Assembly (NCBI RefSeq): GCF_012927115.1
Contig: NZ_JABBFY010000002.1
Span: 310,001 to 374,000 of the forward strand
Length of the DNA: 64,000 bases
Direction of reading: 5' to 3'
DNA from: Sphingomonas sp. G-3-2-10
GTDB taxonomy: Bacteria > Pseudomonadota > Alphaproteobacteria > Sphingomonadales > Sphingomonadaceae
Positions 1 to 7,543 of this stretch are shown here, in pieces (the stretch's first letter is position 1; each line of letters starts with the position of its first letter). The translations under genes and the position numbers were made by a program. Below the pieces are notes generated by a model. The model did not search any database. It was not told the origin of the DNA and was given only the letters and a program-made list of their open reading frames with translations.

Positions 1-644
1 TCCCCCAGCGGGCGGGTGAGCGCCATATATTTGCCGCCCGGCTTGCCTTCGAACAGGAGCATGTCCTTGTTCTGGTGATCGAGCACGATGCCGAGCGGCT
101 TGTAATCCAGCCCGTTCACCGAATGGTACATCGCGGTGCAATGCCGCTCGGCCGAAACCGAGCAGACGGTCATCCACCAGCTGCCGCCGACCAGGCTGAT
201 CCGCGCATCCTCGATCCCGTAATCCTGCCAGCTGGCGGAGGGTTCGATCGCCTTGTCGTAGTGGACCTTGACCACTTCGCGCGCATCGCCGGTCAGCTCT
301 ACGGGCAACAGCCACGACAGCGACGTCAGCCCGAGCAAGGGCGGATGGCGACCCTTCAGCGCGAAGGTGCGCGGATCGCTCATCTCGACCCCGGCGAGCG
401 GATGCCGGTCGAGCCCATAGCCTTCGGGGGTCCAGCGAATCGTTCGCGCGAAGCCGCCCGCGACCGGCTCGCGCAGCGCTTCGGCCACGCGGACCATCAG
501 CAGCAGATTGCCGCCCGGCAGCCGCGCCAATCCCGGATTGAACGCGCCCAGCACATAGGTTGGCTCGCCCAGCGACTTGCGCAGCGGGGATTGCGAGAGG
601 TCGACGTCATCGGGGCGGAAGATCAGATAGTCGTCGGCAGACAC
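1..644 (-). CDS. GH130-like glycoside phosphorylase/hydrolase, partial (C-terminus outside window)
   Basis: The gene runs off the left edge, so only the first 214 residues are visible. The GTG start at 644 has an AAGGGG Shine-Dalgarno 8 bases upstream. The segment GIEDARI (residues 143-149) and the later pattern HQNKDMLLFEGK (about 190-201), followed by GGKY and RP, match the five-bladed beta-propeller family GH130. Known members phosphorolyse or hydrolyse beta-mannosides; D146 lies where the family's acidic catalytic residue is expected. Expected full length is roughly 320-380 residues. The substrate cannot be told. No signal peptide is seen, so a cytoplasmic role is inferred. Confidence 0.72.
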   Translation of the reverse strand, partial: MSADDYLIFRPDDVDLSQSPLRKSLGEPTYVLGAFNPGLARLPGGNLLLMVRVAEALREPVAGGFARTIRWTPEGYGLDRHPLAGVEMSDPRTFALKGRHPPLLGLTSLSWLLPVELTGDAREVVKVHYDKAIEPSASWQDYGIEDARISLVGGSWWMTVCSVSAERHCTAMYHSVNGLDYKPLGIVLDHQNKDMLLFEGKPGGKYMALTRPLG

Positions 645-687
645 GGATCGATCCCCTTCAGCAGTGCATGACGAACGGCCGCTATCC

Positions 688-975
688 TCAGCCAGTTCCT
701 CCGCGCGCCTTCTCATGGTGCCGGATCACCTCATCGATGATGAAGCGCAGGAATTTCTCGGAGAATTCGGGATCGAGATCGGCATCCTTGGCCAGCGCGC
801 GCAGCCGCTCGATCTGGCGTTCCTCGCGGCCCGGATCGGCGGGGGGGAGCGCGTTGGCGGCCTTGTACTCGCCCACCGCCTGGGTGATCTTGAAACGCTC
901 GGCCAGCATGAACACCAGCGATGCATCGATATTGTCGATGCTCTGGCGGTAGCGGCTCAGCGTCTCGTCGGGCAT
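688..975 (-). CDS. chorismate mutase, AroQ type
   Basis: This 95-residue protein should convert chorismate to prephenate, the first step toward phenylalanine and tyrosine. It shows the all-helical AroQ pattern: RYRQSIDNIDASLVFMLAER at residues 8-27, then FKITQAVGEYKA, and a last helix with FLRFIIDEVIRHHE. The length equals that of monofunctional AroQ domains. The start at 975 is chosen over an upstream one at 1080 because AAGGAG lies 6 bases before it and family similarity begins there. The upstream extension would also overlap the divergent prenyl synthase start. It stands alone, with no fused dehydrogenase or dehydratase domain. Confidence 0.88.
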   Translation of the reverse strand: MPDETLSRYRQSIDNIDASLVFMLAERFKITQAVGEYKAANALPPADPGREERQIERLRALAKDADLDPEFSEKFLRFIIDEVIRHHEKARGGTG

Positions 976-1079
976 CGGATACTCCTTCGCGCCCCTTTTG
1001 CCCGCGATTTGACACCGCGCAACCCTGAGTTTCCGGATGCAGGCTTGCCTTTGCCCGCAGCACGGGCCAGAGCGCGCCA

Positions 1080-2090
1080 ATGAGCGCTACGATCCATCGC
1101 CTCAACTCCCGCGAGCCTTCGCTGGAGCCGATGCTGACGCTGGTCGCGCCGGGCATGAACGCGGTCAACGCGGTGATCCTCGACCGCATGCAGTCCGACA
1201 TTCCGCTGATCCCCGAGCTGGCCGGTCACCTGATCGCCGGGGGCGGCAAGCGGATGCGCCCGATGCTGACGCTGGCGAGCGCGGAACTGCTCGGCTATTC
1301 GGGCACGCGCCATCACAAGCTGGCCGCGTCGGTCGAGTTCATCCACACCGCGACTTTGCTGCACGACGATGTGGTCGATTCGTCCGACCTGCGTCGCGGC
1401 CGTCGCACCGCCAATATCATCTGGGGCAATCCCGCCAGCGTGCTGGTCGGCGACTTCCTGTTCAGCCGCAGCTTCGAGCTGATGGTCGAGGATGGCAGCC
1501 TGAAGGTGCTCAAGATCCTTTCGGGCGCCAGCGCGACGATCGCCGAGGGCGAAGTCAATCAGCTGACCGCCGTGCGCCGCCTCGACCTGTCCGAAGCGCG
1601 CTATCTCGACATTATCGACGCCAAGACCGCGACTTTGTTTGCCGCGGCGTGCAAGATCGCCGCAGTCGTCGCCGAACGCGGCGAGGCCGACGAGGCTGCG
1701 CTCGACGCCTATGGCCGCAATCTCGGCATCGCCTTCCAGCTGGTCGACGATGCGATCGACTATGTTTCCGACGCCGGTACGATGGGCAAGGACGCGGGCG
1801 ACGATTTCCGCGAAGGCAAGATGACCCTGCCGGTCATCCTCGCTTATGCGCGCGGCAATGACGAGGAACGCGCCTTCTGGAAGGCCGCGGTCACCGGGCA
1901 CCGCAATTCGGACGAGGATTTCGCCGAAGCGATCCGCCTCGTCCGCGCCAGTCGCGCGGTGGACGACACGCTCGCTCGCGCCCGCCATTACGGCCAGCGC
2001 GCGATCGACGCGCTGGGCGCCTTCCCTGCCGGCAAGGCGAAGGACGCGATGGTCGAAGCCGTCGAGTTCGCGGTCGCCCGGGCGTTCTGA
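1080..2090 (+). CDS. polyprenyl (octaprenyl/decaprenyl) diphosphate synthase
   Basis: This trans-isoprenyl diphosphate synthase (336 residues) extends FPP with IPP units to make the ubiquinone side chain. GGGKRMRP (54-61) binds IPP. The first aspartate-rich motif DDVVD is at 96-100 inside LLHDDVVDSSDLRRG, and the second, DDAID, is at 223-227. Residues around the first motif are typical of long-chain solanesyl/octaprenyl synthases rather than FPP synthase. In sphingomonads the product is usually C50 (ubiquinone-10), but chain length cannot be read safely from sequence. It is divergent from the chorismate mutase gene with 104 bases between the two starts. Confidence 0.9.
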   Translation: MSATIHRLNSREPSLEPMLTLVAPGMNAVNAVILDRMQSDIPLIPELAGHLIAGGGKRMRPMLTLASAELLGYSGTRHHKLAASVEFIHTATLLHDDVVDSSDLRRGRRTANIIWGNPASVLVGDFLFSRSFELMVEDGSLKVLKILSGASATIAEGEVNQLTAVRRLDLSEARYLDIIDAKTATLFAAACKIAAVVAERGEADEAALDAYGRNLGIAFQLVDDAIDYVSDAGTMGKDAGDDFREGKMTLPVILAYARGNDEERAFWKAAVTGHRNSDEDFAEAIRLVRASRAVDDTLARARHYGQRAIDALGAFPAGKAKDAMVEAVEFAVARAF

Positions 2091-2093
2091 ACC

Positions 2094-2306
2094 TTACTCT
2101 TCGGCGGGTTCCGCTTCGTCCTCGTCCACGCCGAGCAGATCATCTTCATCCTCGTCGAGCAGTTCGTCGATCGCTTCGGTAATGAGGTCGAGCTGCTCGT
2201 AGCTCGCGGTGAAATCGATCGTCTCGCCGTCATCATCCTCCAGGCTCAGAACATAATCGCCATTGCCGTCGGGAGTGATGGTGAACTGGTTCAGGGTGCG
2301 CGCCAT
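2094..2306 (-). CDS. small acidic conserved hypothetical protein
   Basis: The product is 70 residues long. The N-terminal half, MARTLNQFTITPDGNGDYVL, looks like beta strand. The C-terminal half is strongly acidic, with 22 Asp/Glu in the last 40 residues, including the run LLDEDEDDLLG. The ATG at 2306 is preceded by GGAGAAG and is preferred to a start at 2432. The gene converges on the prenyl synthase gene with only 3 bases between the stops. No enzymatic motif is visible. Acidic small proteins of this type often bind basic proteins, but no function can be assigned. Confidence 0.7.
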   Translation of the reverse strand: MARTLNQFTITPDGNGDYVLSLEDDDGETIDFTASYEQLDLITEAIDELLDEDEDDLLGVDEDEAEPAEE

Positions 2307-2388
2307 CGGACTTCTCCTTCGCCGCCGCCAACGCACGATCGGCGAAAAGGGCGCATGGCTCGTTTGATTCTCGGCACCAGCCGCTCCC

Positions 2389-2407
2389 GGTTCAGCATCG
2401 CTGAACC
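2389..2407. promoter_or_regulatory. 19-bp inverted repeat between divergent genes
   Basis: GGTTCAGC-atc-GCTGAACC is a perfect inverted repeat in the 155-base gap between the small acidic protein (minus) and the transglutaminase-like gene (plus). It could be an operator for either gene or a short RNA hairpin. Its core TCAGCATC-N-CTGA recurs in another 19-bp inverted repeat at 31032-31050 upstream of the bkd genes. Confidence 0.4.
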
Positions 2408-2461
2408 AAAAAGAATGCGACGCTATCGGCACCTTGGCCGCTGCAGTACGTTGGCGGCGCC

Positions 2462-3241
2462 ATGAAGCTCTCGATCCGCACTCGCCTCGACTACCAGTTC
2501 GCCCAGCCCGCCGATGTGCTGCTCCAGTTCGAAGCGGCGGCCATTCCCGAACAGTCGGTCGACTGGTCGCACACCCATGTGACCGGAACCGATTTCGCGC
2601 GTGTGCCGGCGCAGGACGGGATCGGCGATCGTATCTGGATCCGCGCCGAGGGGCGGATGGCGGTCGAATATGATGCCCATGTCACCATCAACCGCATCCT
2701 GCGCGACGCCCGCGCTCTGCCCCATATGGATCCGCGCGAGCTGCCCGGCGAAGCGGTCCAGTATCTGATGCCCTCGCGCTATTGCCCGGCGGATCACTTT
2801 CACAGCTTTGTCGAAACCGAGTTTGACGGGCTGAAGGGCGGCGCGCTGGTGATGACGATGCGCGACTGGATCGCGGACAATTTCACCTATGTCTCCGGCG
2901 TCAGCAATTCGGACACCACCGCGCTCGACAGTTTCGTGCGGCGGCAGGGCGTGTGCCGCGACTATGCGCATGTCCTGATCACCCTCGCTCGCGCAGCTGC
3001 GATTCCGGCGCGTATGGCCAGCGTCTATGCGCCGAACGTCACGCCGCCGGACTTCCACGCGGTCGCCGAAATCTTCCTGGCGGGCGAATGGCATTTGATC
3101 GATGCCACCGGCATGGCGACCGAAGCCGAGATGGCCAAGATCGGCGTGGGCCGGGACGCGGCCGACGTCTCGTTCATGACCGCCTATGGCTTTGGCGCGT
3201 GCCAGAATGTGGTGGTTTCGGTGCAGGAGATGACGGCGTGA
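2462..3241 (+). CDS. transglutaminase-like cysteine protease family protein
   Basis: The product has 259 residues. A bacterial transglutaminase N-terminal domain is followed by a transglutaminase-like core with the full Cys-His-Asp triad. C165 lies in RRQGVCRDYAHV, H199 in DFHAVAEIF and D214 in HLIDATG. Proteins of this family act as cysteine proteases or amide transferases. Many sit beside alpha-E and circularly permuted ATP-grasp genes, but those are absent here. No signal peptide is seen. No convincing Shine-Dalgarno precedes the ATG. The gene ends 28 bases before hrpB on the same strand. Confidence 0.85.
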   Translation: MKLSIRTRLDYQFAQPADVLLQFEAAAIPEQSVDWSHTHVTGTDFARVPAQDGIGDRIWIRAEGRMAVEYDAHVTINRILRDARALPHMDPRELPGEAVQYLMPSRYCPADHFHSFVETEFDGLKGGALVMTMRDWIADNFTYVSGVSNSDTTALDSFVRRQGVCRDYAHVLITLARAAAIPARMASVYAPNVTPPDFHAVAEIFLAGEWHLIDATGMATEAEMAKIGVGRDAADVSFMTAYGFGACQNVVVSVQEMTA

Positions 3242-3269
3242 CCCGGCTGGACTAAGGGTCCGTACGCCG

Positions 3270-5726
3270 ATGACCGACCTGCCGATCCACGCCGTCCTGC
3301 CCGATCTGCTCGCTACGCTGCGGGCCAGGTCGAGCGCGGTGCTGGTCGCGCCGCCGAGTGCTGGCAAGACGACGGCCGTCGCACCTGCCCTGCTCGCCGA
3401 GCCCTGGGTCGAGGGGCGCGAAATCCTGCTGCTCTCGCCCCGCCGCCTCGCCGCGCGCGCCGCCGCCGAGCGGATGGCGAGCCTTGCGGGCGAGAGCGTC
3501 GGCCGGATCTTCGGCTATGCGACGCGGATGGACAGCAAGCGCTCGTCCGAAACCCGCGTCACAGTCGTCACAGAGGGCATTTTCGTGAACCGCATCCAGG
3601 CCGATCCCGAATTGGCAGGCGTCGCGGCGGTGCTGTTCGACGAAGTCCATGAACGCAGCCTCGACAGCGATTTCGGCCTCGCGCTCGCGCTCGACGCACA
3701 GGAAGCGCTCCGGCCCGATCTGCGGATCGTGCCGATGTCCGCTACGCTCGACGGCGCGCGCTTCTCGGCATTGATGGGCGACAGCCCGGTGATCGAAAGC
3801 GAGGGGCGCAGCTATCCGCTCGAGCTGCGCCATCTCGGCCGTGCCGCCGAGGCGCGTATCGAGGACTCGGTCGCCGCCGCGATCCGGCAGGCATTGCGCG
3901 ACGAGGACGGCGGCATCCTCGCCTTCCTGCCCGGCGTGGCCGAGATCGAGCGTACCGCCGATCGGCTTGGCGACCTGCCCGGCATCGCGCTCCACAAGCT
4001 GCACGGCAGTCTCGAGCCCTCCGCCCAGCGCGCCGCGATCGCCCCGGACAAGGAAGGGCGCCGCAAAATCGTCCTCGCCACTTCGATCGCCGAGACCAGC
4101 CTGACGCTGGACGGCATCCGCGTGGTGGTGGATTCGGGACTGGCCCGCCGCCCGCGCTACGATCGCGCGGCGGGGATGACGCGGCTCGTCACCGAGCGCG
4201 CCAGCCAGGCGTCGGTCACCCAGCGCGCGGGCCGCGCCGGGCGTCAGGGTCCGGGTGTCGCCTATCGCCTGTGGGAAGCCGCAGCGACCGCCGGCCTGCC
4301 CCGCTTCGACCCGCCCGAAATCCTCGAAGCCGACCTGTCGGCGCTGACGCTCGATTGCGCGCTGTGGGGCGTCAGCGATCCGCGCGAATTGCGCTGGCTC
4401 GATACGCCGCCCGAAGCCGCTGTCAGCGAAGCGCGGAAGCGGCTGACGGTGCTGGAGGCGCTCGACGAGAATGGCCGCCCGACCGCGCATGGCAAGGCGA
4501 TCGCGAAGCTGCCGCTCCCCCCGCGCCTGGGCCATATGCTGGTGCGCGCGGGCGAGATCGGGCTGGCGAAGACCGCTGCGCAAGTCGCGGTGCTGCTCGG
4601 CGAGCGCGGACTTGGCGGACAGGATGCCGACCTCGAACTGCGCCTGCGCCGGTGGAAGAGCGAACGCGGGCCGCGCGCCGACAATGCGTGGAAACTGGCC
4701 GAGCGGTGGGCCAAGATTCTCCCTCTCCCCAGCCCTCTCCCCGCAAGCGGAGAGAGAGAGCAGGCAGTGGCCACCGCCATCGCCCTCGCCTTCCCCGACC
4801 GGATCGCCAAACGCCGCGATGCGTCGGGCGAGACCTGGGCGTCGGCCGGCGGGCGCGGGTTCCGGCTCGATCCGACATCGCCGCTGGCCCGTGCCGAGTG
4901 GCTCGCGGTCGCCGAGACGCAGGGCATGGCATCGGGCGCGCGCATCCTCTCGGCCGCACAGATCGACCCGGCCACCGTCGAAACGCTGTTCGCCGATCGC
5001 ATCGCGACGCATCGCACTGTCCGCTTCGATCCCGCCACCGCGCGGATCGAGACCCGGCGCGAGCGCCGACTCGGCAGCATCCGCTTGTCCTCCGGTCCCG
5101 ATTCGGATGCCGATCCGCGCGAGATCGAGGCCGCCCTGCTCGAAGCCGTCCGCCAGCATGGCCTCGCCCTGCTCCCCTGGTCGGGTACCGCGCAGGCGCT
5201 GCGCACCCGCGCGGGCTATGCCAACCTCACCGAGCTTTCCGACGAGTCGCTGCTCGCCGATCTCGACGACTGGCTGCCCCCCGCACTCGCGGGCAAGCGC
5301 CGGTTCGACGCGATCGAATCCGGCGCGCTCACCACCGCGCTCAACAACCGCCTCGGCTGGGACGGGCAGCAGGCGCTCGACCGGGTCGCTCCCGCCCGCT
5401 TCGAAAGCCCCGCAGGTTCCTCCCACGAGATCGACTATGCCGCCGAAGCCGGGCCGACCGTCGAGCTGCGCCCGCAGGCGCTGTTCGGCCTCGCGACTCA
5501 TCCGATGGTGGGCACCACGCCGCTGGTGCTCAGCCTGACCTCGCCCGCTGGCCGCCCGATCCAGACCACACGCGACCTGCCGGGTTTCTGGGCGGGCAGC
5601 TGGGCCGCGGTCGCGAAGGAAATGCGCGGCCGTTATCCTCGTCACCCCTGGCCCGACGATCCCGCATGCGCCAATGCAACGCTGCGCACCAAAAATGCTG
5701 ATGCAAGGGCTGCGGGCAAGCGCTAA
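3270..5726 (+). CDS. hrpB: ATP-dependent helicase HrpB
   Basis: This is a DEAH-type RNA helicase of 818 residues, near the usual HrpB length of about 820. Visible motifs are Walker A APPSAGKTT near residue 30, DEVH in LFDEVHERS, MSATL, and motif VI QRAGRAGRQ. The C-terminus carries the HrpB-specific domain with the ending LPGFWAGSWAAVAKEMRGRY. The role of HrpB in most bacteria is poorly defined, with RNA remodelling presumed. Residues 484-497 (bases 4719-4760) are encoded by a palindromic C/T-rich and G/A-rich element that looks inserted in frame just before the family motif ALAFPDRIAKRR. Confidence 0.92.
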   Translation: MTDLPIHAVLPDLLATLRARSSAVLVAPPSAGKTTAVAPALLAEPWVEGREILLLSPRRLAARAAAERMASLAGESVGRIFGYATRMDSKRSSETRVTVVTEGIFVNRIQADPELAGVAAVLFDEVHERSLDSDFGLALALDAQEALRPDLRIVPMSATLDGARFSALMGDSPVIESEGRSYPLELRHLGRAAEARIEDSVAAAIRQALRDEDGGILAFLPGVAEIERTADRLGDLPGIALHKLHGSLEPSAQRAAIAPDKEGRRKIVLATSIAETSLTLDGIRVVVDSGLARRPRYDRAAGMTRLVTERASQASVTQRAGRAGRQGPGVAYRLWEAAATAGLPRFDPPEILEADLSALTLDCALWGVSDPRELRWLDTPPEAAVSEARKRLTVLEALDENGRPTAHGKAIAKLPLPPRLGHMLVRAGEIGLAKTAAQVAVLLGERGLGGQDADLELRLRRWKSERGPRADNAWKLAERWAKILPLPSPLPASGEREQAVATAIALAFPDRIAKRRDASGETWASAGGRGFRLDPTSPLARAEWLAVAETQGMASGARILSAAQIDPATVETLFADRIATHRTVRFDPATARIETRRERRLGSIRLSSGPDSDADPREIEAALLEAVRQHGLALLPWSGTAQALRTRAGYANLTELSDESLLADLDDWLPPALAGKRRFDAIESGALTTALNNRLGWDGQQALDRVAPARFESPAGSSHEIDYAAEAGPTVELRPQALFGLATHPMVGTTPLVLSLTSPAGRPIQTTRDLPGFWAGSWAAVAKEMRGRYPRHPWPDDPACANATLRTKNADARAAGKR
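4719..4760. repeat. palindromic element inside hrpB coding sequence
   Basis: This 42-base segment (14 codons) is made of CCCTCTCCCC-type units that fold back as CTCTC-CCCGC-aa-GCGGA-GAGAG. The same CCCTCTCCCC/GGGGAGAGGG vocabulary builds the intergenic repeat at 29866-29975 and the one near 63000. Its length is a multiple of three, so it adds the low-complexity peptide LPLPSPLPASGERE without breaking the frame. Insertion is inferred from the shared vocabulary; orthologue alignment would be needed to prove it. Confidence 0.6.
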
Positions 5727-5737
5727 GGAACGCCTCC

Positions 5738-6019
5738 ATGAGCACCGCACGCATCTATCAGCGCCCCAAGAACGCCATGCAGTCCGGCCGCGCGCGGACC
5801 GATCGCTGGATCCTCGAATTCGAGCCGGGCGAGCAGCAGCGCCCCGATCCGCTCACCGGCTGGGCCGGTTCGGGCGACACCTCGACCCAGCTGCGGATGA
5901 ACTTCCCCACGCTCGAAGCGGCGCAGGGCTATGCCGATCGCACGGGCCTTGCCTATCATGTGATCGCAGCGCCCGAACGCAAGCTCAAGCTGCAGGCCTA
6001 CGCCGACAATTTCCGGTGA
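5738..6019 (+). CDS. NADH:ubiquinone oxidoreductase accessory subunit, NDUFS4-like (ETC complex I subunit)
   Basis: This is a 93-residue homologue of the 18-kDa/NDUFS4 subunit that alphaproteobacterial complex I shares with mitochondria. The recognisable pattern is ARIYQRPKNAMQSGRA, then WILEFEP, DPLTGWAGSGDT and a C-terminal FPTLEAAQGYADRTGLAYHV. It sits near the FMN/NADH module of complex I at the cytoplasmic side. It is encoded away from any nuo operon in this window, which is common for this accessory subunit. Its TGA stop overlaps the GTG start of the next gene. Confidence 0.9.
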   Translation: MSTARIYQRPKNAMQSGRARTDRWILEFEPGEQQRPDPLTGWAGSGDTSTQLRMNFPTLEAAQGYADRTGLAYHVIAAPERKLKLQAYADNFR

Positions 6020-6363
6020 CCCCGGCGGAAGTCCTCGACCGCTGGATCGAGGCTTTCAACGCCGCCGATCTCGACGCGCTGACCGCCCTTTATCACGAGG
6101 ATGCGGTCAATCATCAGGTCGCCAACGATCCCGTCGAAGGCCGCACCGCGATCCGCGCGATGTTCGATGCCGAATTCGCGGCGGCCGAGATGGTCTGCAT
6201 CCCCGAGAGCAAGTTCGCTGACGGTGACTGGGCGATCATGGAATGGCGCGATCCCAAGGGGATGCGCGGCTGCGGCTTCTTCCAGGTGACCGGTGGCCGC
6301 ATCGCCTTCCAGCGCGGCTATTGGGACCGGCTGAGCTTCGAGAAGCTCTACGGCGCTTCTTAG
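6016..6363 (+). CDS. SnoaL-like / NTF2-fold protein
   Basis: This is a 115-residue cone-shaped alpha+beta barrel of the NTF2/SnoaL type. The family pattern is visible: VLDRWIEAFNAADLDALTAL, then YHEDAVNHQV, the PVEGRTAIRAMF turn, and the strands GDWAIMEWRDPKG and GCGFFQVTGGRIAFQRGYWD. The GTG start at 6016 overlaps the preceding stop (GTGA), which suggests translational coupling. A longer frame running back to 5674 is only the shadow of the upstream gene. Members are small isomerases, hydrolases or ligand binders, and the substrate here is unknown. It converges with the Nudix gene, overlapping it by 4 bases. Confidence 0.78.
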   Translation: MTPAEVLDRWIEAFNAADLDALTALYHEDAVNHQVANDPVEGRTAIRAMFDAEFAAAEMVCIPESKFADGDWAIMEWRDPKGMRGCGFFQVTGGRIAFQRGYWDRLSFEKLYGAS

Positions 6364-6881
6364 CCCAGAAACGTCTCCGCCAGCAGCATCAGGATCTTCA
6401 CGTCGATCCCCATGCCCTCCGCCCGCTTCGCCGCGACGAATGCCGGCACCTCCGCCAGCGGCACGCGGTGGACAATGATATCCTCACCATCGATCCCGCC
6501 GCCTTCGCCGATCCTGGTCAGCCCGCGCAGCCGCACCAGCGTGAAGCCTTCGCTCACCAGCCCGGGCGAGGAGAAATATTCGCCCAGATTCTGGATGTCG
6601 GCGGCGGTGTAGCCCGTCTCTTCCTCAAGCTCGCGGACCGCCGCGCTTTCGGGCGTGTCGTCGGCATGATCGTCGCCGACCAGACCGGCGGGCAGTTCGA
6701 GGCAGCGCCGGCCGATCGGTACGCGATGCTGGTCGACCAGCAGAACGTGATCGTCCTCGTCGATCGCGATGATGACCACCGCGCGAATGCCGCGATTGCG
6801 CGACACATATTCCCATTTGCCCTGCTTCTTGGCGACGATCCACTTGCCCTGCCAGGCGATCTCGACGGTGTCTTCGCTCAC
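6360..6881 (-). CDS. Nudix hydrolase (ADP-ribose pyrophosphatase-like)
   Basis: The protein has 173 residues with a Nudix box, G-x5-D-x7-REL-x-EE-x-GY, in the stretch GDDHADDTPESAAVRELEEE. Only the non-catalytic first Glu of the consensus is replaced by Asp; the metal-binding RELEEE is intact. The N-terminal WEYVSRNRGIRAVVIIAI and the SPGLVSEGFTLV region resemble ADP-sugar diphosphatases of the NudF type. Hydrolysis of ADP-ribose or a related NDP-X compound is inferred. The GTG start overlaps the stop of the preceding TPM gene (GTGA), so it is the last gene of the lemA-TPM operon. Confidence 0.85.
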   Translation of the reverse strand: MSEDTVEIAWQGKWIVAKKQGKWEYVSRNRGIRAVVIIAIDEDDHVLLVDQHRVPIGRRCLELPAGLVGDDHADDTPESAAVRELEEETGYTAADIQNLGEYFSSPGLVSEGFTLVRLRGLTRIGEGGGIDGEDIIVHRVPLAEVPAFVAAKRAEGMGIDVKILMLLAETFLG

Positions 6882-7543
6882 AATTCGATCAGCCTGTCCG
6901 GGAGTTCGTTCACGTCATGCGCACCGCGCGGGAACGGCTCTTCGAGGATCGCGGCGATCTTCGCAACCGCGTCGACCATGCCGCCCGCCGCATCGCCCTG
7001 GCGCAGCTTCGCGAGCAAAGCGGCCATCGCCTCGCCCCAGCGATCTTCCGGCACCTTCGAATGGATCGCTTCGTCGGCGATGATCTCGGCGCGGTGCTCG
7101 GCCAGGCTGAGGTAGAGCAGGATGCCCACTCGCCCGCGCGTGCGCTTCTCCGCGCTGGCGCGGAACAGCTCGAACGCGCGCCGCCGCACCCGCCGCGTCT
7201 TGGTCGCCCCCGGCGTCAGCGCCATCCGCGCGGGCATCCATGCCAGCGCATAGCGCACCGCGAGGAACAGCACGGCCTGCGCGATCGCCAGCCAATAGGC
7301 GGTGCGCGCCACTTCGGGCCCGCTGGTCCAGCCCAGCATATGTTCCAGCGGCCCGGGCCACGCCGCCACCAGCACCGCCGCGATCAGCATCGCAGCCACT
7401 GCATAGTGCAGCCCGACATCGTGATAGGCGTCCGATCGTTCCGCGACGATGGTCACGATCTCGCCTGCGGTCGAATGCTCGGCCGCGGCCACGGCTTCGC
7501 TGACGCGCTGATGATCCGCTTCGCTGAACCCGATTCGCGTCAT
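6878..7543 (-). CDS. TPM-domain membrane protein (third TPM paralogue)
   Basis: The N-terminal TPM (DUF477) segment starts at ADHQRVSEAVAAAEHSTAGEIV. Two predicted membrane helices follow (about residues 47-66 and 84-102), then a soluble C-terminal half containing RGRVGILLYLSLAEHRAEII and WGEAMAALLAKL. This is the cytoplasmic-fold TPM type often paired with LemA. The ATG at 7543 shares its A with the TGA stop of the previous gene (TGATG); a GTG one codon upstream is an alternative. GGGGAG lies upstream of both. The domain has been reported as a phosphatase-like fold in plants, but its bacterial function is not settled. Confidence 0.8.
   Translation of the reverse strand: MTRIGFSEADHQRVSEAVAAAEHSTAGEIVTIVAERSDAYHDVGLHYAVAAMLIAAVLVAAWPGPLEHMLGWTSGPEVARTAYWLAIAQAVLFLAVRYALAWMPARMALTPGATKTRRVRRRAFELFRASAEKRTRGRVGILLYLSLAEHRAEIIADEAIHSKVPEDRWGEAMAALLAKLRQGDAAGGMVDAVAKIAAILEEPFPRGAHDVNELPDRLIEL

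Noticed and set aside
3252..5750. Minus-strand open frame of 832 codons opposite hrpB
   Set aside because: Antisense shadow. HrpB motifs are complete on the plus strand, and the antisense product has no recognisable domain.
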